64,000 nt of DNA from Bacillota bacterium (GCA_021781745.1 JAJXWH010000007.1:62001-126000), one strand, 5' to 3'. Counted from the first letter of the stretch, positions 42,706 to 52,470 are shown. Numbers and translations are program-made. The notes: generated by a model not told the origin, from the letters alone.

Positions 42706-44472
42706 CTACTCGCAAATATCTATAAATTTATAGTTGACTACGTCAAATAAGCCTTTGTCGGTAATTTTTAAATCTGGTATTACTGGCAGTGATAAGAAGG
42801 ATAAGGTCAAGAATGGATTAAAATTAATGGTTGGCGCTATGAGCTTAATAGCAGAATGAAGCTTATTTAAATAGTCTTTAATTTCATCATATCGTCTATT
42901 TGTCATAAGTCCTGCAATTTCAAGCTTTATATGAGCTAAGATTTTTTCATTCTTGACTATAATTATGCCGCCATGCATATTTTCTAATTCTTTTGCTGCA
43001 AATAACATGTCTTTATCGTTTGTTCCGGCTAGTATCAAATTGTGAGAATCATGGGCGATTGTAGTTCCGATTGCACCTTCTTTGATACCTAAACCATTTA
43101 ATATTCCTAGGCCTATATTACCAGTGGCTTTATGCCTTTCAATAACAGCAATTTTAATCAAATCATCTTTAAGTGAGCATTCAAAAAAATCATGGTTATT
43201 ATTTTTTAATGAATCAATATCGGAAGTATTAAGTTTTAAATGTATACTTTCTAACTTGTTAGGAATAATTTTAATTACATTTAGTTTTTTACAATTTTTA
43301 TTTTTGATATTGATTTTAAAGTTATCTTCGTTTAAAGGTGGAAGATTTATTGAATTATTAAAGTAATGTTCCATGGAATTTGTAGTATAATAGGCTGTTG
43401 AATTAACAATTGTATTATTACTTACAACAAGCGTACCTTCTTTATAAACCTTATCTATTTCAAATTTTTCTAGGTTATTTAACAATATAAAATCTGCAAT
43501 ATAACCTGGTGCAATTGCTCCTTTATTATTGAGTTTATATAAATTAGAAGGATTAATAGTTGCCATTTGAATAGCTGTTTCAGGTCTCATTCCATTATTA
43601 ATAGCATAGACTATAGAGTTATTAATAGAGCCATTTGCTGCTATGTCATCAATATGCTTATCATCTGTGCAAAAACAGAATCTATTACTGTTATTTTCAT
43701 TTACTGCAGGTAATAATTCCTTTAGGTTTTTAGCTACAGTACCTTCTCTAATTAAAACATACATTCCTCGTCTAATTTTATCAATAGCTTCTTGTGCATT
43801 GATACATTCGTGATCAGTTAAAATGTTTGCGCTTCTATAAACATTTGTCATGTTAGAAGTAAAACCCGCACCATGTCCATCAATTACTTTATTATTATTT
43901 ATAGCGTCTAGAAGCTTGGTAATCATATTTTCTTCACAATTTGATACTGATGGATAATCCATAACTTCGGCCAAACCTAAAACTTTAGGATTGCTATAGA
44001 AATTTAGTAAATGGCTAGATAATAAAGCTGCACCGGAATTTTCAAAGCTAGTACCTGGAACGCAGGACGGAAGCATAAAGTATATATCAAAAGGAATGTT
44101 TTTTGAAGATTCGAGCATGAATTTTATACCAGCTGTACCCATTACATTTGAAATTTCATGGGGATCTGCAATGGCTGAAGTAATTCCATTTAATATAGCT
44201 GATTTGTAGTATTCACTTGGCGTAACTAAGCTTGATTCAATATGACAATGAGAATCAATAAGTCCAGGGCAAATATATTTGTTAGTGCCATCAATAACTT
44301 CATATGCATCATAATCACCAATACCAACAATATAACCGTCTTTAATACCAATGCTATCGACAAATTTTTCTTTATTAAAAACATCGATTATAGTTACGTT
44401 TTTAATAGCTAAATCACATTTTATGCTTTCATTTGAAGCTTTAATATGACTTATTAATTTTTCCTTATCCAA
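42706..44472 (-). CDS. ade: Adenine deaminase
   Basis: 588 aa, the family length. An amidohydrolase fold with CPGLIDSHCHIESSLVTPSE (metal-binding HxH), PHEISNVMGTAGIKFM, the GHGAGFTSN metal His, and FCTDDKHIDDIAANGSINN, specific to adenine deaminases. The C-terminal end has GTTIAHDSHNLILAGTND. It converts adenine to hypoxanthine plus ammonia in purine salvage. AAAGGAGG precedes ATG 44472. It is preceded by a GGCACAATC repeat (copy B) 27 bp upstream. No purine riboswitch was seen. Confidence 0.93.
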   Translation of the reverse strand: MDKEKLISHIKASNESIKCDLAIKNVTIIDVFNKEKFVDSIGIKDGYIVGIGDYDAYEVIDGTNKYICPGLIDSHCHIESSLVTPSEYYKSAILNGITSAIADPHEISNVMGTAGIKFMLESSKNIPFDIYFMLPSCVPGTSFENSGAALLSSHLLNFYSNPKVLGLAEVMDYPSVSNCEENMITKLLDAINNNKVIDGHGAGFTSNMTNVYRSANILTDHECINAQEAIDKIRRGMYVLIREGTVAKNLKELLPAVNENNSNRFCFCTDDKHIDDIAANGSINNSIVYAINNGMRPETAIQMATINPSNLYKLNNKGAIAPGYIADFILLNNLEKFEIDKVYKEGTLVVSNNTIVNSTAYYTTNSMEHYFNNSINLPPLNEDNFKINIKNKNCKKLNVIKIIPNKLESIHLKLNTSDIDSLKNNNHDFFECSLKDDLIKIAVIERHKATGNIGLGILNGLGIKEGAIGTTIAHDSHNLILAGTNDKDMLFAAKELENMHGGIIIVKNEKILAHIKLEIAGLMTNRRYDEIKDYLNKLHSAIKLIAPTINFNPFLTLSFLSLPVIPDLKITDKGLFDVVNYKFIDICE

Positions 44473-44499
44473 AATAATAGCCTCCTTTGCTTTAGTTTA

Positions 44500-44584
44500 G
44501 GCACATTAAAGAAAGTAACGAATCCCAAAATCCTATAATGTAAAATAGGCTCGGCGGATAGAACTGTTATTTATTGATTGTGCC
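44500..44584 (-). repeat. GGCACAATC-family repeat, copy B (85 nt)
   Basis: On the minus strand: GGCACAATCAATAAATAACA at the distal end, and TTACTTTCTTTAATGTGCC at the end nearest ade. Both ends match copy C, and the middle (CGCCGAGCCTATTTTAC) resembles it. It lies 27 bp before the ade start codon, in the same orientation as copy A to its gene. Confidence 0.65.
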
Positions 44585-44743
44585 TTAAATATGTATTGAA
44601 TCCATAAAAATATATTTTTTTATTATAATTTACTTTGAGTAAAATTGTCAAAGTTAGTAAAGATTTACTTAATAATAAATATAATTTTTATAGCAATATA
44701 TTAAAAATTATTTGTTTTATATAATTACTTTTTTAATAATTAT

Positions 44744-44776
44744 ATAGGATAAGCATACAAAAAATGCTTATCCTAT
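44744..44776 (-). terminator. Terminator of the lactonase gene
   Basis: ATAGGATAAGCAT (44744-44756) pairs perfectly with ATGCTTATCCTAT (44764-44776). It lies just after the lactonase stop on the minus strand. The rest of 44585-44743 is AT-rich, with nothing recognised. Confidence 0.75.
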
Positions 44777-44783
44777 GTGTTAA

Positions 44784-45842
44784 TTAAATAAATTCTATGG
44801 AGGTAGGAGTTGGAATATGTTCGGATTTAATAAATGATAGTATTCCAGTTTCTTGGTTAATAGAAAATATAGATATATTATCAGAATTCTCATTAGCGCA
44901 AAGTAAAAAGTTACCTGTTGGATCTAACTGAAAATCTCTTGGAGAATTTCCTTCGCAAGAATATGTATCAATGAAGTCTAGTTTCCCATTAGATGTGTTA
45001 ATTAAAAATAAGCTTATGGAATTATTACCTCTATCAGAAGTATATAAAAACCTATTATTTTTATGTACACGAATTGCAGCACCTGATTTTTCACCAGTAT
45101 AGTTTTTAGGTAAACTGCTTAATGTTTGAATGTTTTCAAAAGGCACTTTAACATCACAATTGTATTTAAGAACAAAAATTTCAGAAGTTAACTCACTTAA
45201 TATGTAATAAAAGGGATTTGATTTTAAATAAGTTATATGTCGCGGTCCGCTTCCAGGAGGAAAGGAAAAACTAATATCATCTTTTGGAATAAGCATATTA
45301 TCTTCTATAGTAGAAATTATCATTTTATCAATTCCTAAATCAATTGATAAAATGTATTTTTCATCCTCTGTAAAGATAGAGCAGTGAATATGAGGCTTTT
45401 CTTGTCTTGAAGTGTTTATGCTGGAACCAGAATGACTTCCAACCATAGGAGAATTTAATATTAAGCCATCTAAAGTATTATAAACAAGCATCTTATTTTC
45501 ATGGTAGTTAGATGAAATCAATAATTGTTTATGATTACTTATGCTTATATGGCAAGGTTGTTTTTCTTCTAAAAGCATGTAGTTAATTAAGTTAAGATGA
45601 TTTTCTTCATGCAAATACTTAAATGAAGCTACACCGGCCTTCTCACCAATTTTACAAGATGAATAAATAATGTGTCTTTCTTTATCAATAGATAAATATG
45701 TAGGATTTTCGATTTCATAAGCTAAATTTATTTCTTCTATACATTCTGAACTTGAATTGAAGATGATTTTATAAATCCCTCTACTTTTACTTTTAGTATA
45801 AGTACCAATAAAGGCTATTATTTTATTTTGTTTTATTGCCAT
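44784..45842 (-). CDS. Lactonase-family (6-phosphogluconolactonase-like) beta-propeller protein
   Basis: 352 aa. A seven-blade propeller of the Pgl/YkgB lactonase family. It begins IAFIGTYTKSKSRGIYKI, has PTYLSIDKERHIIYSSC, CHISISNHKQLLISSNYHEN, HIHCSIFTEDEKYILSIDLG, GPRHITYLKSNPFYYILSEL and SCEGNSPRDFQLDPTGNFLL. It may hydrolyse 6-phosphogluconolactone or another sugar lactone; family assignment is firm, substrate less so. GGGGG precedes the start. Monocistronic with a perfect terminator. Confidence 0.87.
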   Translation of the reverse strand: MAIKQNKIIAFIGTYTKSKSRGIYKIIFNSSSECIEEINLAYEIENPTYLSIDKERHIIYSSCKIGEKAGVASFKYLHEENHLNLINYMLLEEKQPCHISISNHKQLLISSNYHENKMLVYNTLDGLILNSPMVGSHSGSSINTSRQEKPHIHCSIFTEDEKYILSIDLGIDKMIISTIEDNMLIPKDDISFSFPPGSGPRHITYLKSNPFYYILSELTSEIFVLKYNCDVKVPFENIQTLSSLPKNYTGEKSGAAIRVHKNNRFLYTSDRGNNSISLFLINTSNGKLDFIDTYSCEGNSPRDFQLDPTGNFLLCANENSDNISIFSINQETGILSFIKSEHIPTPTSIEFI

Positions 45843-46131
45843 AATTAATATGCCCCCTTTAGTTTATATATTCATAAGTATAGCATAAATACATTCAACT
45901 GACTTCTGAATATGTAAATAGCATGAATAGCATATATTTATATTAATTTCCTTTAATATCCAAATTAATGTAAATAATATTAAGAAAAATTAATTTGAGG
46001 AACTTATATTAAGTTTCTAATGTTGATAAGGCATAGAATTTTGATATAATAATTATTATAGTTATAAATAATCAAATAATTAAATAATGATTTCAAAGAA
46101 GAAATATTTAAATTGAGGGGGGGCTTTAGGC

Positions 46132-47046
46132 ATGCCAATAAAAATTCCTATAGAATTGCCTGCATTTCAAGTGTTATCTAATGAAAATATATTCGTAATG
46201 AATGACGAAAGAGCTAATACCCAAGATATTAGACCGTTAAAGATAGCAATTCTTAATTTGATGCCTAAAAAAATTGTAACAGAAAATCAATTATTAAGAT
46301 ATTTATCCAATACACCATTACAAGTAGAAATAACATTGCTTCAAACTAAGAGTTATGTATCTCATAATACGCCATCAGAGCATTTAAATAAATTTTATAG
46401 CTATTTTGATGACATAAAGCAAGAAAAATTTGATGGATTATTAATTACTGGTGCTCCAGTTGAGCAGATGGAATTTGAAGATGTTACATATTGGAAAGAG
46501 CTCACTGAAATAATGGAATGGAGCAAAACAAATGTATTTTCAACTTTTTACATTTGTTGGGGAGCTCAAGCAGGATTATATTATCATTACAATATACCTA
46601 AATATGATTTAAAAGAAAAAATGTTTGGAGTATTTTCGCACTGGGTAAATGATGAAAATGCTGATCTTACAAGGGGATTAGATGATGTATTTTATGCACC
46701 GCATTCAAGACATACTGAAGTTAAACGTGAAGATATAGAAAAAATTTCAGAACTTGAAATTCTATCTGAGTCTGAAGAAGCTGGGGTATTTATTGTAGCA
46801 ACAAAGGACAGAAGAAATGTATTTATAACTGGTCATATGGAATATGATAGAAATACATTAAAAGATGAATATATAAGAGATAAAGAAAAAGGCAATGATA
46901 TAGCTTTACCTAAAAATTATTTTAAAAATGATGATGTAAATGAAAGACCTATATATATATGGAGAGGTCCAGCAAGTATTGTTTTTGGAAATTGGTTGAA
47001 TTACTGTGTATATCAAAATACACCTTATGATCTCAGTAAACTTTAA
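46132..47046 (+). CDS. metA: Homoserine O-acyltransferase (MetA type, probably acetyl-CoA)
   Basis: 304 aa. It begins [20 protein letters not shown] and has [20 protein letters not shown] and [20 protein letters not shown] (nucleophile Cys), with HWV and FITGHMEYD carrying the catalytic His and Glu. Residue 111 is Glu ([10 protein letters not shown]). In this family Glu at 111 goes with acetyl-CoA and Gly with succinyl-CoA, so it should make O-acetylhomoserine for methionine synthesis. GGGGGG precedes ATG 46132. No SAM riboswitch or T-box was seen in 45843-46131. Confidence 0.93.
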   Translation: MPIKIPIELPAFQVLSNENIFVMNDERANTQDIRPLKIAILNLMPKKIVTENQLLRYLSNTPLQVEITLLQTKSYVSHNTPSEHLNKFYSYFDDIKQEKFDGLLITGAPVEQMEFEDVTYWKELTEIMEWSKTNVFSTFYICWGAQAGLYYHYNIPKYDLKEKMFGVFSHWVNDENADLTRGLDDVFYAPHSRHTEVKREDIEKISELEILSESEEAGVFIVATKDRRNVFITGHMEYDRNTLKDEYIRDKEKGNDIALPKNYFKNDDVNERPIYIWRGPASIVFGNWLNYCVYQNTPYDLSKL

Positions 47047-47092
47047 AAAGTTATTTTTGTATACAAATAACTTTAAATGAAGAAATATATAC

Positions 47093-47130
47093 AAGTGTGG
47101 TAGTTATTAATTTTACTATCACACTTTTTT
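47093..47130 (+). terminator. Terminator after metA
   Basis: AAGTGTGGTAGT pairs with ACTATCACACTT, followed by TTTT. Confidence 0.8.
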
Positions 47131-47442
47131 ACGTGCTTATTAGATTAAATTTAACTTATTTTGCATTTTTATATTGAATATTATTACATGTGTGATATAA
47201 TATGCTTAAAAAGGTTAAGAAAACGTATTCGTAAAGTTTTATAATATTCGTAGCAGCATTTGTCCTATTTATCCTATCAATGAATTCTAGTTATCTATGG
47301 ATGCATTCAAATTATCTATTCAAACTATAATATTATGCTAAAAATCAACTGTTTCCCAATAAATAAATCACTTTAATTATAAAAAAGGGAGGGATAACAT
47401 ATTTATAATTTTGTATAGATTAAAGAGTTATTTTTATCATTG

Positions 47443-47456
47443 TGCAAACGGTTGTT
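47443..47456 (+). promoter_or_regulatory. Possible cre site (CcpA) upstream of the amylase
   Basis: TGCAAACGGTTGTT fits the TGNAANCG core of catabolite-responsive elements in the left half but not the right. Amylase genes of Firmicutes are commonly CcpA-repressed, so the site is plausible. The 47131-47442 stretch holds nothing else that I recognise. Confidence 0.4.
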
Positions 47457-47493
47457 TTGAAATAAAAATCATAATTATAGGAGTGTGTTATTA

Positions 47494-49521
47494 ATGTTAA
47501 TGAGAAAAAATTTAATATCAAAATTATTGGCAGCTGGTCTAATCTTAAATCTAAGTGTATTTGCGCTTCCAGAATTAAATGTAGCTACAAATACTTTATC
47601 TACAGCAGCTTATGCTGATACTACAACTAGTTTACCGTCAAGTACTAAGGATGGAGTTATTCTACATGCTTTTGATTGGTCTTTTAATAATATAAAAAAT
47701 GAATTACCTAATATTGCAGCAGCGGGTTATAAGTCAATTCAGGTTTCCCCTGTTCAAGGAACTAAAGATTCATCTACAGATGCAAGCAAATGGTGGTTAT
47801 TATATCAACCAACTAATCAATCTGTTGGTAATGCACAACTTGGAACTGAAGCGGAATTTAAAGCACTTTGCACTGAAGCTGAAAAATATAATATTTCAAT
47901 TATTGTGGATGTAGTAATGAATCATATGGCTAACAATGGAAATGCTGATCAGCTAGATTCTACAGTTGATTCTAGTTTCCAAAATACTAATTATTATCAT
48001 AATTTAGGACAATGTACTAATTGGAGTGACAGATATTCTATCACACAACAAGGAATTGGTATGCCAGATTTAAATACCCAGAATTCCGAAGTTCAAAACA
48101 AAGCAATTACATTTTTAAATCAATGTGTAACTGATGGAGCTGATGGGTTCCGATTTGACGCTGCTAAGCATATTGAAACTAATATAGGATTAGATGCTGG
48201 AAAGTCATGGGCTGGAAATTATTGGACCAATGTTCTGGGAAATCTAAACAATAAATCAAACTTGTTTATTTATGGTGAAATCTTACAAGATGGAACTGTA
48301 GACAATGTCTCTGCTTATGAAACATTTATGAATGTTACAGCAAGTAATTTTGGTTACGGTTTAAGAAGTGCAATCACTTCTAATAATTTAAGTTCAATTG
48401 GCACGACTTATTCTGGTATCGATTCCAACAAGGCTGTGGATTTTGTTGAAACTCATGATACCTACGAAGATGGTACAAGTAAAGGTTTAACGGATACTCA
48501 AAGAAAATTGGGCTGGGCAATTGCTGCTGGTCGTGCAAATGCAACTCCTTTATTCTTTGACAGACCTACCAGTTCAATCGGTAATGAAGGTGATTCTTTA
48601 TGGAAAGATGCAGATATAGTGGCAATTAATAATTTTCATAATGCAATGGTAGGACAAAACGAGTATTTAAGATGGACGAACAATAATCAAACTATGTTAA
48701 TAGATCGTGGAACTATTGGTACTTTAATTGTAAATGATGGTTCAAGCACTTCTATTAGTTCAGCAACTAATTTGGCAGATGGAACTTATACTAATCATGG
48801 TAGCTCTAGCTGCACACTAACTGTGTCAAATGGAACAATTTCTGGAACTATTCCTGCAAATTCAATCGTAGTACTTTATAATGATGGTACAAATACAAAC
48901 ACTGGTTCAGATACAGGTAATAATTCTAATACAACTTATTCACCAACTTCTGGCTATAAAGTAGATTACGATAGTAGTACTCTTGTACAAGGTAATAGCT
49001 TTACTGTATACTACAATGGCTCTTTAGCTAGTTCTAGCAGTGTTTCACTACACTGGGGATATAACGGTTGGACAAGCTCAACTAATGTTACTATGACTAA
49101 AGATTCAACAACTGGCTTCTGGGTTGGTACTATAACAATTCCTTCTTCAGCTACAAAATTAGATTTTGATTTTACTAATGGAAGTAGCTGGGATAATAAT
49201 AGCAGCCAAGATTGGCATTTACCAGTGTATTCAAGTTCTGCTCCAGTACAAGTGACTCCTGGTCCAACTGCTGGAAAAAGTGTTACAGTTTATTATAATG
49301 GAAGTTTAGCATCTAGCGCTACTTCTATGACTCTACACTGGGGATATAATAGCTGGGTTACTCCATCTGATGTTACAATGACTAAGCAATCTGATGGAAG
49401 ATGGGCAGCTACTATTACATTACCATCTGGAAGCTATATGCTTAATATGTGCTTTAAAAATGAATCAAGCACTTGGGACAGTAACAATTCTAGTAATTAC
49501 AATTATTCAGTAGCAGAATAA
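47494..49521 (+). CDS. Secreted alpha-amylase with two CBM25 starch-binding domains
   Basis: 675 aa from ATG 47494 (AGGAG 10 nt upstream). The signal peptide MLMRKNLISKLLAAGLILNL cleaves near AYADT. A GH13 catalytic domain (to about 450) has IIVDVVMNHMANNGN, DGFRFDAAKHIE (nucleophile Asp), LFIYGEILQDG (acid Glu) and FVETHDTYEDG (third Asp). Two CBM25 repeats follow: VYYNGSLASSSSVSLHWGYN and VYYNGSLASSATSMTLHWGY, each with an NGW/NSW and WDNN/WDSN segment. It hydrolyses starch outside the cell. Terminator at 49576-49604. Confidence 0.93.
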   Translation: MLMRKNLISKLLAAGLILNLSVFALPELNVATNTLSTAAYADTTTSLPSSTKDGVILHAFDWSFNNIKNELPNIAAAGYKSIQVSPVQGTKDSSTDASKWWLLYQPTNQSVGNAQLGTEAEFKALCTEAEKYNISIIVDVVMNHMANNGNADQLDSTVDSSFQNTNYYHNLGQCTNWSDRYSITQQGIGMPDLNTQNSEVQNKAITFLNQCVTDGADGFRFDAAKHIETNIGLDAGKSWAGNYWTNVLGNLNNKSNLFIYGEILQDGTVDNVSAYETFMNVTASNFGYGLRSAITSNNLSSIGTTYSGIDSNKAVDFVETHDTYEDGTSKGLTDTQRKLGWAIAAGRANATPLFFDRPTSSIGNEGDSLWKDADIVAINNFHNAMVGQNEYLRWTNNNQTMLIDRGTIGTLIVNDGSSTSISSATNLADGTYTNHGSSSCTLTVSNGTISGTIPANSIVVLYNDGTNTNTGSDTGNNSNTTYSPTSGYKVDYDSSTLVQGNSFTVYYNGSLASSSSVSLHWGYNGWTSSTNVTMTKDSTTGFWVGTITIPSSATKLDFDFTNGSSWDNNSSQDWHLPVYSSSAPVQVTPGPTAGKSVTVYYNGSLASSATSMTLHWGYNSWVTPSDVTMTKQSDGRWAATITLPSGSYMLNMCFKNESSTWDSNNSSNYNYSVAE

Positions 49522-49575
49522 TTGTAACTCATAAAAATCTTTGGAATTTATAAAAATATAGTATTTCAACTTAAT

Positions 49576-49604
49576 AAGGTTAGAGGTATATAACCTCTAA
49601 CCTT
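49576..49604 (+). terminator. Terminator after the amylase gene
   Basis: AAGGTTAGAGGT (49576-49587) pairs perfectly with ACCTCTAACCTT (49593-49604). Confidence 0.85.
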
Positions 49605-49657
49605 TGCTTTAACTAAAATAATTTATTGTTTATTAATGTAAAATAAGCTAAAGCAGA

Positions 49658-49930
49658 TTAAGGCAAGTATTCAAAATATATTATTACTAAGCCAATTTGC
49701 ATAAGAAGTATTAAAGGTACTCCAACAGTAAACTTCTTATGCTTTGTTTTATGTCTAAAAGTAGACATGCCAGTAAGCATACCAATAGATCCTCCCAAGA
49801 TTGAAATTACTATAAGTGTTTTTTCAGGTATTCTCCATTCTTTATGAATAGCTCTTTGCTTGTCTATAAGCATAATAATAAATCCAATGAAATTAATAAT
49901 TAGGAAGTATGTTAATATAATTTTAAGCAT
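49658..49930 (-). CDS. DUF1294 small membrane protein
   Basis: 90 aa with three to four hydrophobic segments (TYFLIINFIGFIIMLID, then TLIVISILGGSIGMLTGM, then LILLMQIGLVIIYFEYL). KQRAIHKEWRIPEKTL and FRHKTKHKKF are the conserved DUF1294 loops (the FRHKTxKxxF signature). The function of the family is unknown. Start ATG 49930 has GGAG about 8 nt upstream, so the GTG at 49939 is not needed. Confidence 0.85.
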   Translation of the reverse strand: MLKIILTYFLIINFIGFIIMLIDKQRAIHKEWRIPEKTLIVISILGGSIGMLTGMSTFRHKTKHKKFTVGVPLILLMQIGLVIIYFEYLP

Positions 49931-50088
49931 AATTTTCACTCCAATAATATATTTTAATTAATAATATAATTTATTTTAGAATATAAAAGTATTGAAGTCC
50001 ATGAAATTTATGCTTATACTAACAAATATAATATTAGTTATAAATGATAAGTTAAGGATGAAATCCTAAAAGGGATTTCTAAAAATGG

Positions 50089-50108
50089 GAAAAGTCTGCA
50101 GACTTTTC
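50089..50108. terminator. Palindrome after the prenyltransferase gene
   Basis: GAAAAGTCTGCAGACTTTTC is a perfect 20-bp palindrome just beyond the stop codon of the minus-strand gene, likely a terminator. Confidence 0.55.
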
Positions 50109-50136
50109 TTCCTAAACTTCTAACTTATAACTGATT

Positions 50137-50778
50137 TCACCCTCCTAAGGTTACATCTTGTTCATTATACCAAGATAATGCGCTATAAAAATCTTCTTGT
50201 TTAAAATCAGGCCAATAACTATCTAAAATATAAAAATCAGAATAAACGGATTGAACTGGTAGTAAACCACTTAATCTTCTTCGGCCTCCCCATCTAATTA
50301 TAAGATCTATTCTAGAAATATCTTTGGAATGAATATATGGTTGAATATGTTTTTTTGAAGGATCATGATTTTTTAATATATTCAAATCCCATTCCCATCC
50401 ATAATTAATTAAAAAGTTTGCTTTAATTCCGCCTGAGCCAAACTTTTTTCTTGTGGTAAAGGGTATTAATTCTTTAGGGAAGCAATTTGAATCAGTATTT
50501 CCTAAAACTAATATTTCACAGTTTTCTTTTGTTAGAAGCATAACGGAATCAACACAAGCCTTGGTAAAAGCAATTTTTTGATCACTAGGACGTTTAGTAT
50601 TATCTATAGTAAATCCATAAAAGGTTACTTCCTGTACATTTTCCTTTTGGCATAGTTTAAAAACTTCTAGTCCTGGATTTATTCCATGATCATAACCTTT
50701 ATCTTTAGTCAATGAATTAGATAAAGCCCAGCGTCTATTGCCATCAGGAATAATACCTATATGTTTTGGTATTCGCAT
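50137..50778 (-). CDS. Divergent cis-prenyltransferase (undecaprenyl diphosphate synthase-like)
   Basis: 213 aa. HIGIIPDGNRRWALSNSL corresponds to the IAxxMDGNGRWA motif with catalytic Asp. The M before D and the second G are replaced. VTFYGFTIDNTKRPSDQ parallels the LTLYAFSxENWxRP segment. LIIRWGGRRRLSGLLPVQSV and YWPDFKQEDFYSALSWY match the IRTxGExRLSNFLxWQ...WPDF end, but the usual Glu is Arg. It is shorter than true UppS. Probably a specialised prenyl chain enzyme. ATG 50778 is chosen for GAGGTG. An unusual array of hairpins (50846-50972) lies upstream. Confidence 0.82.
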   Translation of the reverse strand: MRIPKHIGIIPDGNRRWALSNSLTKDKGYDHGINPGLEVFKLCQKENVQEVTFYGFTIDNTKRPSDQKIAFTKACVDSVMLLTKENCEILVLGNTDSNCFPKELIPFTTRKKFGSGGIKANFLINYGWEWDLNILKNHDPSKKHIQPYIHSKDISRIDLIIRWGGRRRLSGLLPVQSVYSDFYILDSYWPDFKQEDFYSALSWYNEQDVTLGG

Positions 50779-50845
50779 AATTATATTCACCTCTTAAATT
50801 AATGTTGCTTTTAAGAGTATAACCAAGTAATGCTAAATAATACAC

Positions 50846-50972
50846 ACATATGAAAAAAGCGCGAAGCGCAATTAAGTTCATTTCACGATGAAAAAAGCGC
50901 GCACATACGAAAAGAGTGCGAAGCACAATTAGGTTCATTTCACATATGAAAAGAGTGCGAAGCACAATTCGA
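50846..50972 (-). repeat. Tandem array of small hairpins upstream of the prenyltransferase gene
   Basis: Three ~40-bp units, plus a stub between the first two. On the minus strand each reads GCGCTTCGCGCTTTTTTCAT or GTGCTTCGCACTCTTTTCAT, separated by GTGAAATGAACYTAATT. The stems GCGC/GCGC and GTGC/GCAC differ but both pair, i.e. compensatory change. With the T runs they look like small terminators or attenuators. The 50779-51264 stretch otherwise holds no gene. Confidence 0.7.
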
Positions 50973-51143
50973 AAATTATCGAAACCAAGAATTTAAATAA
51001 AAAAAACTAAGTCCAAGGCTATATTTAGTCTCATACTTAGGCTAAGCCATTTATTTTATATGACTTATATAAGTTAATAAGGGGTAAATAATAATCAATT
51101 ATCTTATATGATTATTATAAGCTTCTAATGTGTCAGGAAATGA

Positions 51144-51165
51144 GGCACAATCAAAAAAATATACT
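51144..51165 (+). repeat. End of a GGCACAATC-family repeat (copy D, partial)
   Basis: GGCACAATCAAAAAAATA is identical to the first 18 bases of copy C, then diverges. It lies 121 bp before hemA in the same orientation as the other copies to their genes. Confidence 0.45.
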
Positions 51166-51264
51166 TTGTAAATATTTAATTTTGAAATAACTGCTTTTTG
51201 TGTAATAATAGTATATACTAAATAATTATTAAGATAAATTTGAAGAGCATTTGAGGTGACCATA

Positions 51265-52470
51265 GTGATAGGCTTAATAGGTATCAGAAAAAATACTCCA
51301 CTGGAAATTAGGGAGAAGTTTATTATTAAACCTAAAAAACATAAAGAATATACCCATGAATTACTTAAAGAATTAAAAGAGGTAGTAATTTTAGCTACAT
51401 GTAATAGAACAGAAATTTATTTTAATGCTTCTTTTAATAAAGAAGAATTATTAAAAAAGATTTTTTATATTTTCAATTGGAATTATGAGTATAAGCAGTA
51501 TATCTTCATTTCTGAAGGTACTGATGTTTACAGGCATTTATTTGAAGTTTGTTCTGGATTTCATTCTAAAATATTAGGAGAAGATCAAATTTTAGGGCAG
51601 GTTAAAGATGCTTACGAAGAAGCACTAAATATAAAAGCAGTTTCCTTAGAATTACATAGATTATTTCAAGAAGCAATTACTTGTGGAAAAAGATTTAGAA
51701 AAGAAGCTAAATTGTTTGAAATTCCAGTATCTTCAGCCTCTATAGTGGCAAATGAAGCTGCTATTCGTGGATGCACTAAATTTATGCTTCTGGGTTATGG
51801 AGAAGTTGGACAGCTTACGATGAAATATTTACTTTCTCATAAACTCGAAATTGTATATTTAGTAGTTAGAAATAGTAAAATTAAAGATGAGATAGATGAT
51901 GAAAGAGTTAGAGTAATTAATTTTGAAGAAAAAAACAGTTATATTGACGAAGTTGAATGCTTAATAAGCTGTACCTCAGCGCCTCATCCGGTAGTAAAAA
52001 AAGAAGATATTAGTGAAAGTGGAAATAAGCTCATCATATACGATTTAGCAGTTCCTAGAGATGTTGAAAAGGAAGTTGCACTTTTAGAGAGAACTGAAGT
52101 GTATAATATTGATACTATAAGCCGTATTGACGATAAAAATAAGAAGCTTCGAAAAAATAAGATGGAAGAACATAAATATATTTTGGCTAAATATATTAAA
52201 GAATATGAAGATTGGCTTAAAATAAGAAGTATTTCACCTACTATTAAAAAATTAAAAGCTTTAGGAAATGAAGTTAGTGAAAATAGGATTCAAACTTTTG
52301 AACATAAAAGTAATAGTGAAAAGGATATTGGTTTGGCACATAAATTAATAAAAAGCACGTCAGATTTTTACATAAACAGGGCCATTGAAATTCTTAAAGA
52401 TGAAACTTTAAAGGGATGTGGTGAAGAATGGGAAAAGATAATAGAGAAGATATTTTCACTGGAGGAATAG
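51265..52470 (+). CDS. hemA: Glutamyl-tRNA reductase
   Basis: 401 aa from GTG 51265, with GAGGTGA upstream; GTG 51256 overlaps that site. The nucleophile Cys lies in VVILATCNRTEIYFNASF. GFHSKILGEDQILGQVKDAY is the signature. The NADPH-binding domain is FMLLGYGEVGQLTMKYLL, and a C-terminal dimer helix follows. It reduces Glu-tRNA to glutamate-1-semialdehyde, the first step of tetrapyrrole synthesis. The next gene overlaps its end by 43 bp. It leads the operon hemA to hemL. No cobalamin riboswitch was visible upstream. Confidence 0.93.
   Translation: MIGLIGIRKNTPLEIREKFIIKPKKHKEYTHELLKELKEVVILATCNRTEIYFNASFNKEELLKKIFYIFNWNYEYKQYIFISEGTDVYRHLFEVCSGFHSKILGEDQILGQVKDAYEEALNIKAVSLELHRLFQEAITCGKRFRKEAKLFEIPVSSASIVANEAAIRGCTKFMLLGYGEVGQLTMKYLLSHKLEIVYLVVRNSKIKDEIDDERVRVINFEEKNSYIDEVECLISCTSAPHPVVKKEDISESGNKLIIYDLAVPRDVEKEVALLERTEVYNIDTISRIDDKNKKLRKNKMEEHKYILAKYIKEYEDWLKIRSISPTIKKLKALGNEVSENRIQTFEHKSNSEKDIGLAHKLIKSTSDFYINRAIEILKDETLKGCGEEWEKIIEKIFSLEE

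Noticed and set aside
44473..44700. Purine riboswitch before ade
   Set aside because: No conserved riboswitch core was seen; the space is taken by the GGCACAATC repeat.
50744..50965. Minus-strand ORF with repeated FICEMNL-like residues
   Set aside because: It is the translation of the tandem hairpin array and carries no ribosome site.
50846..50972. CRISPR-like array
   Set aside because: Units are adjacent without unique spacers and there are no cas genes.
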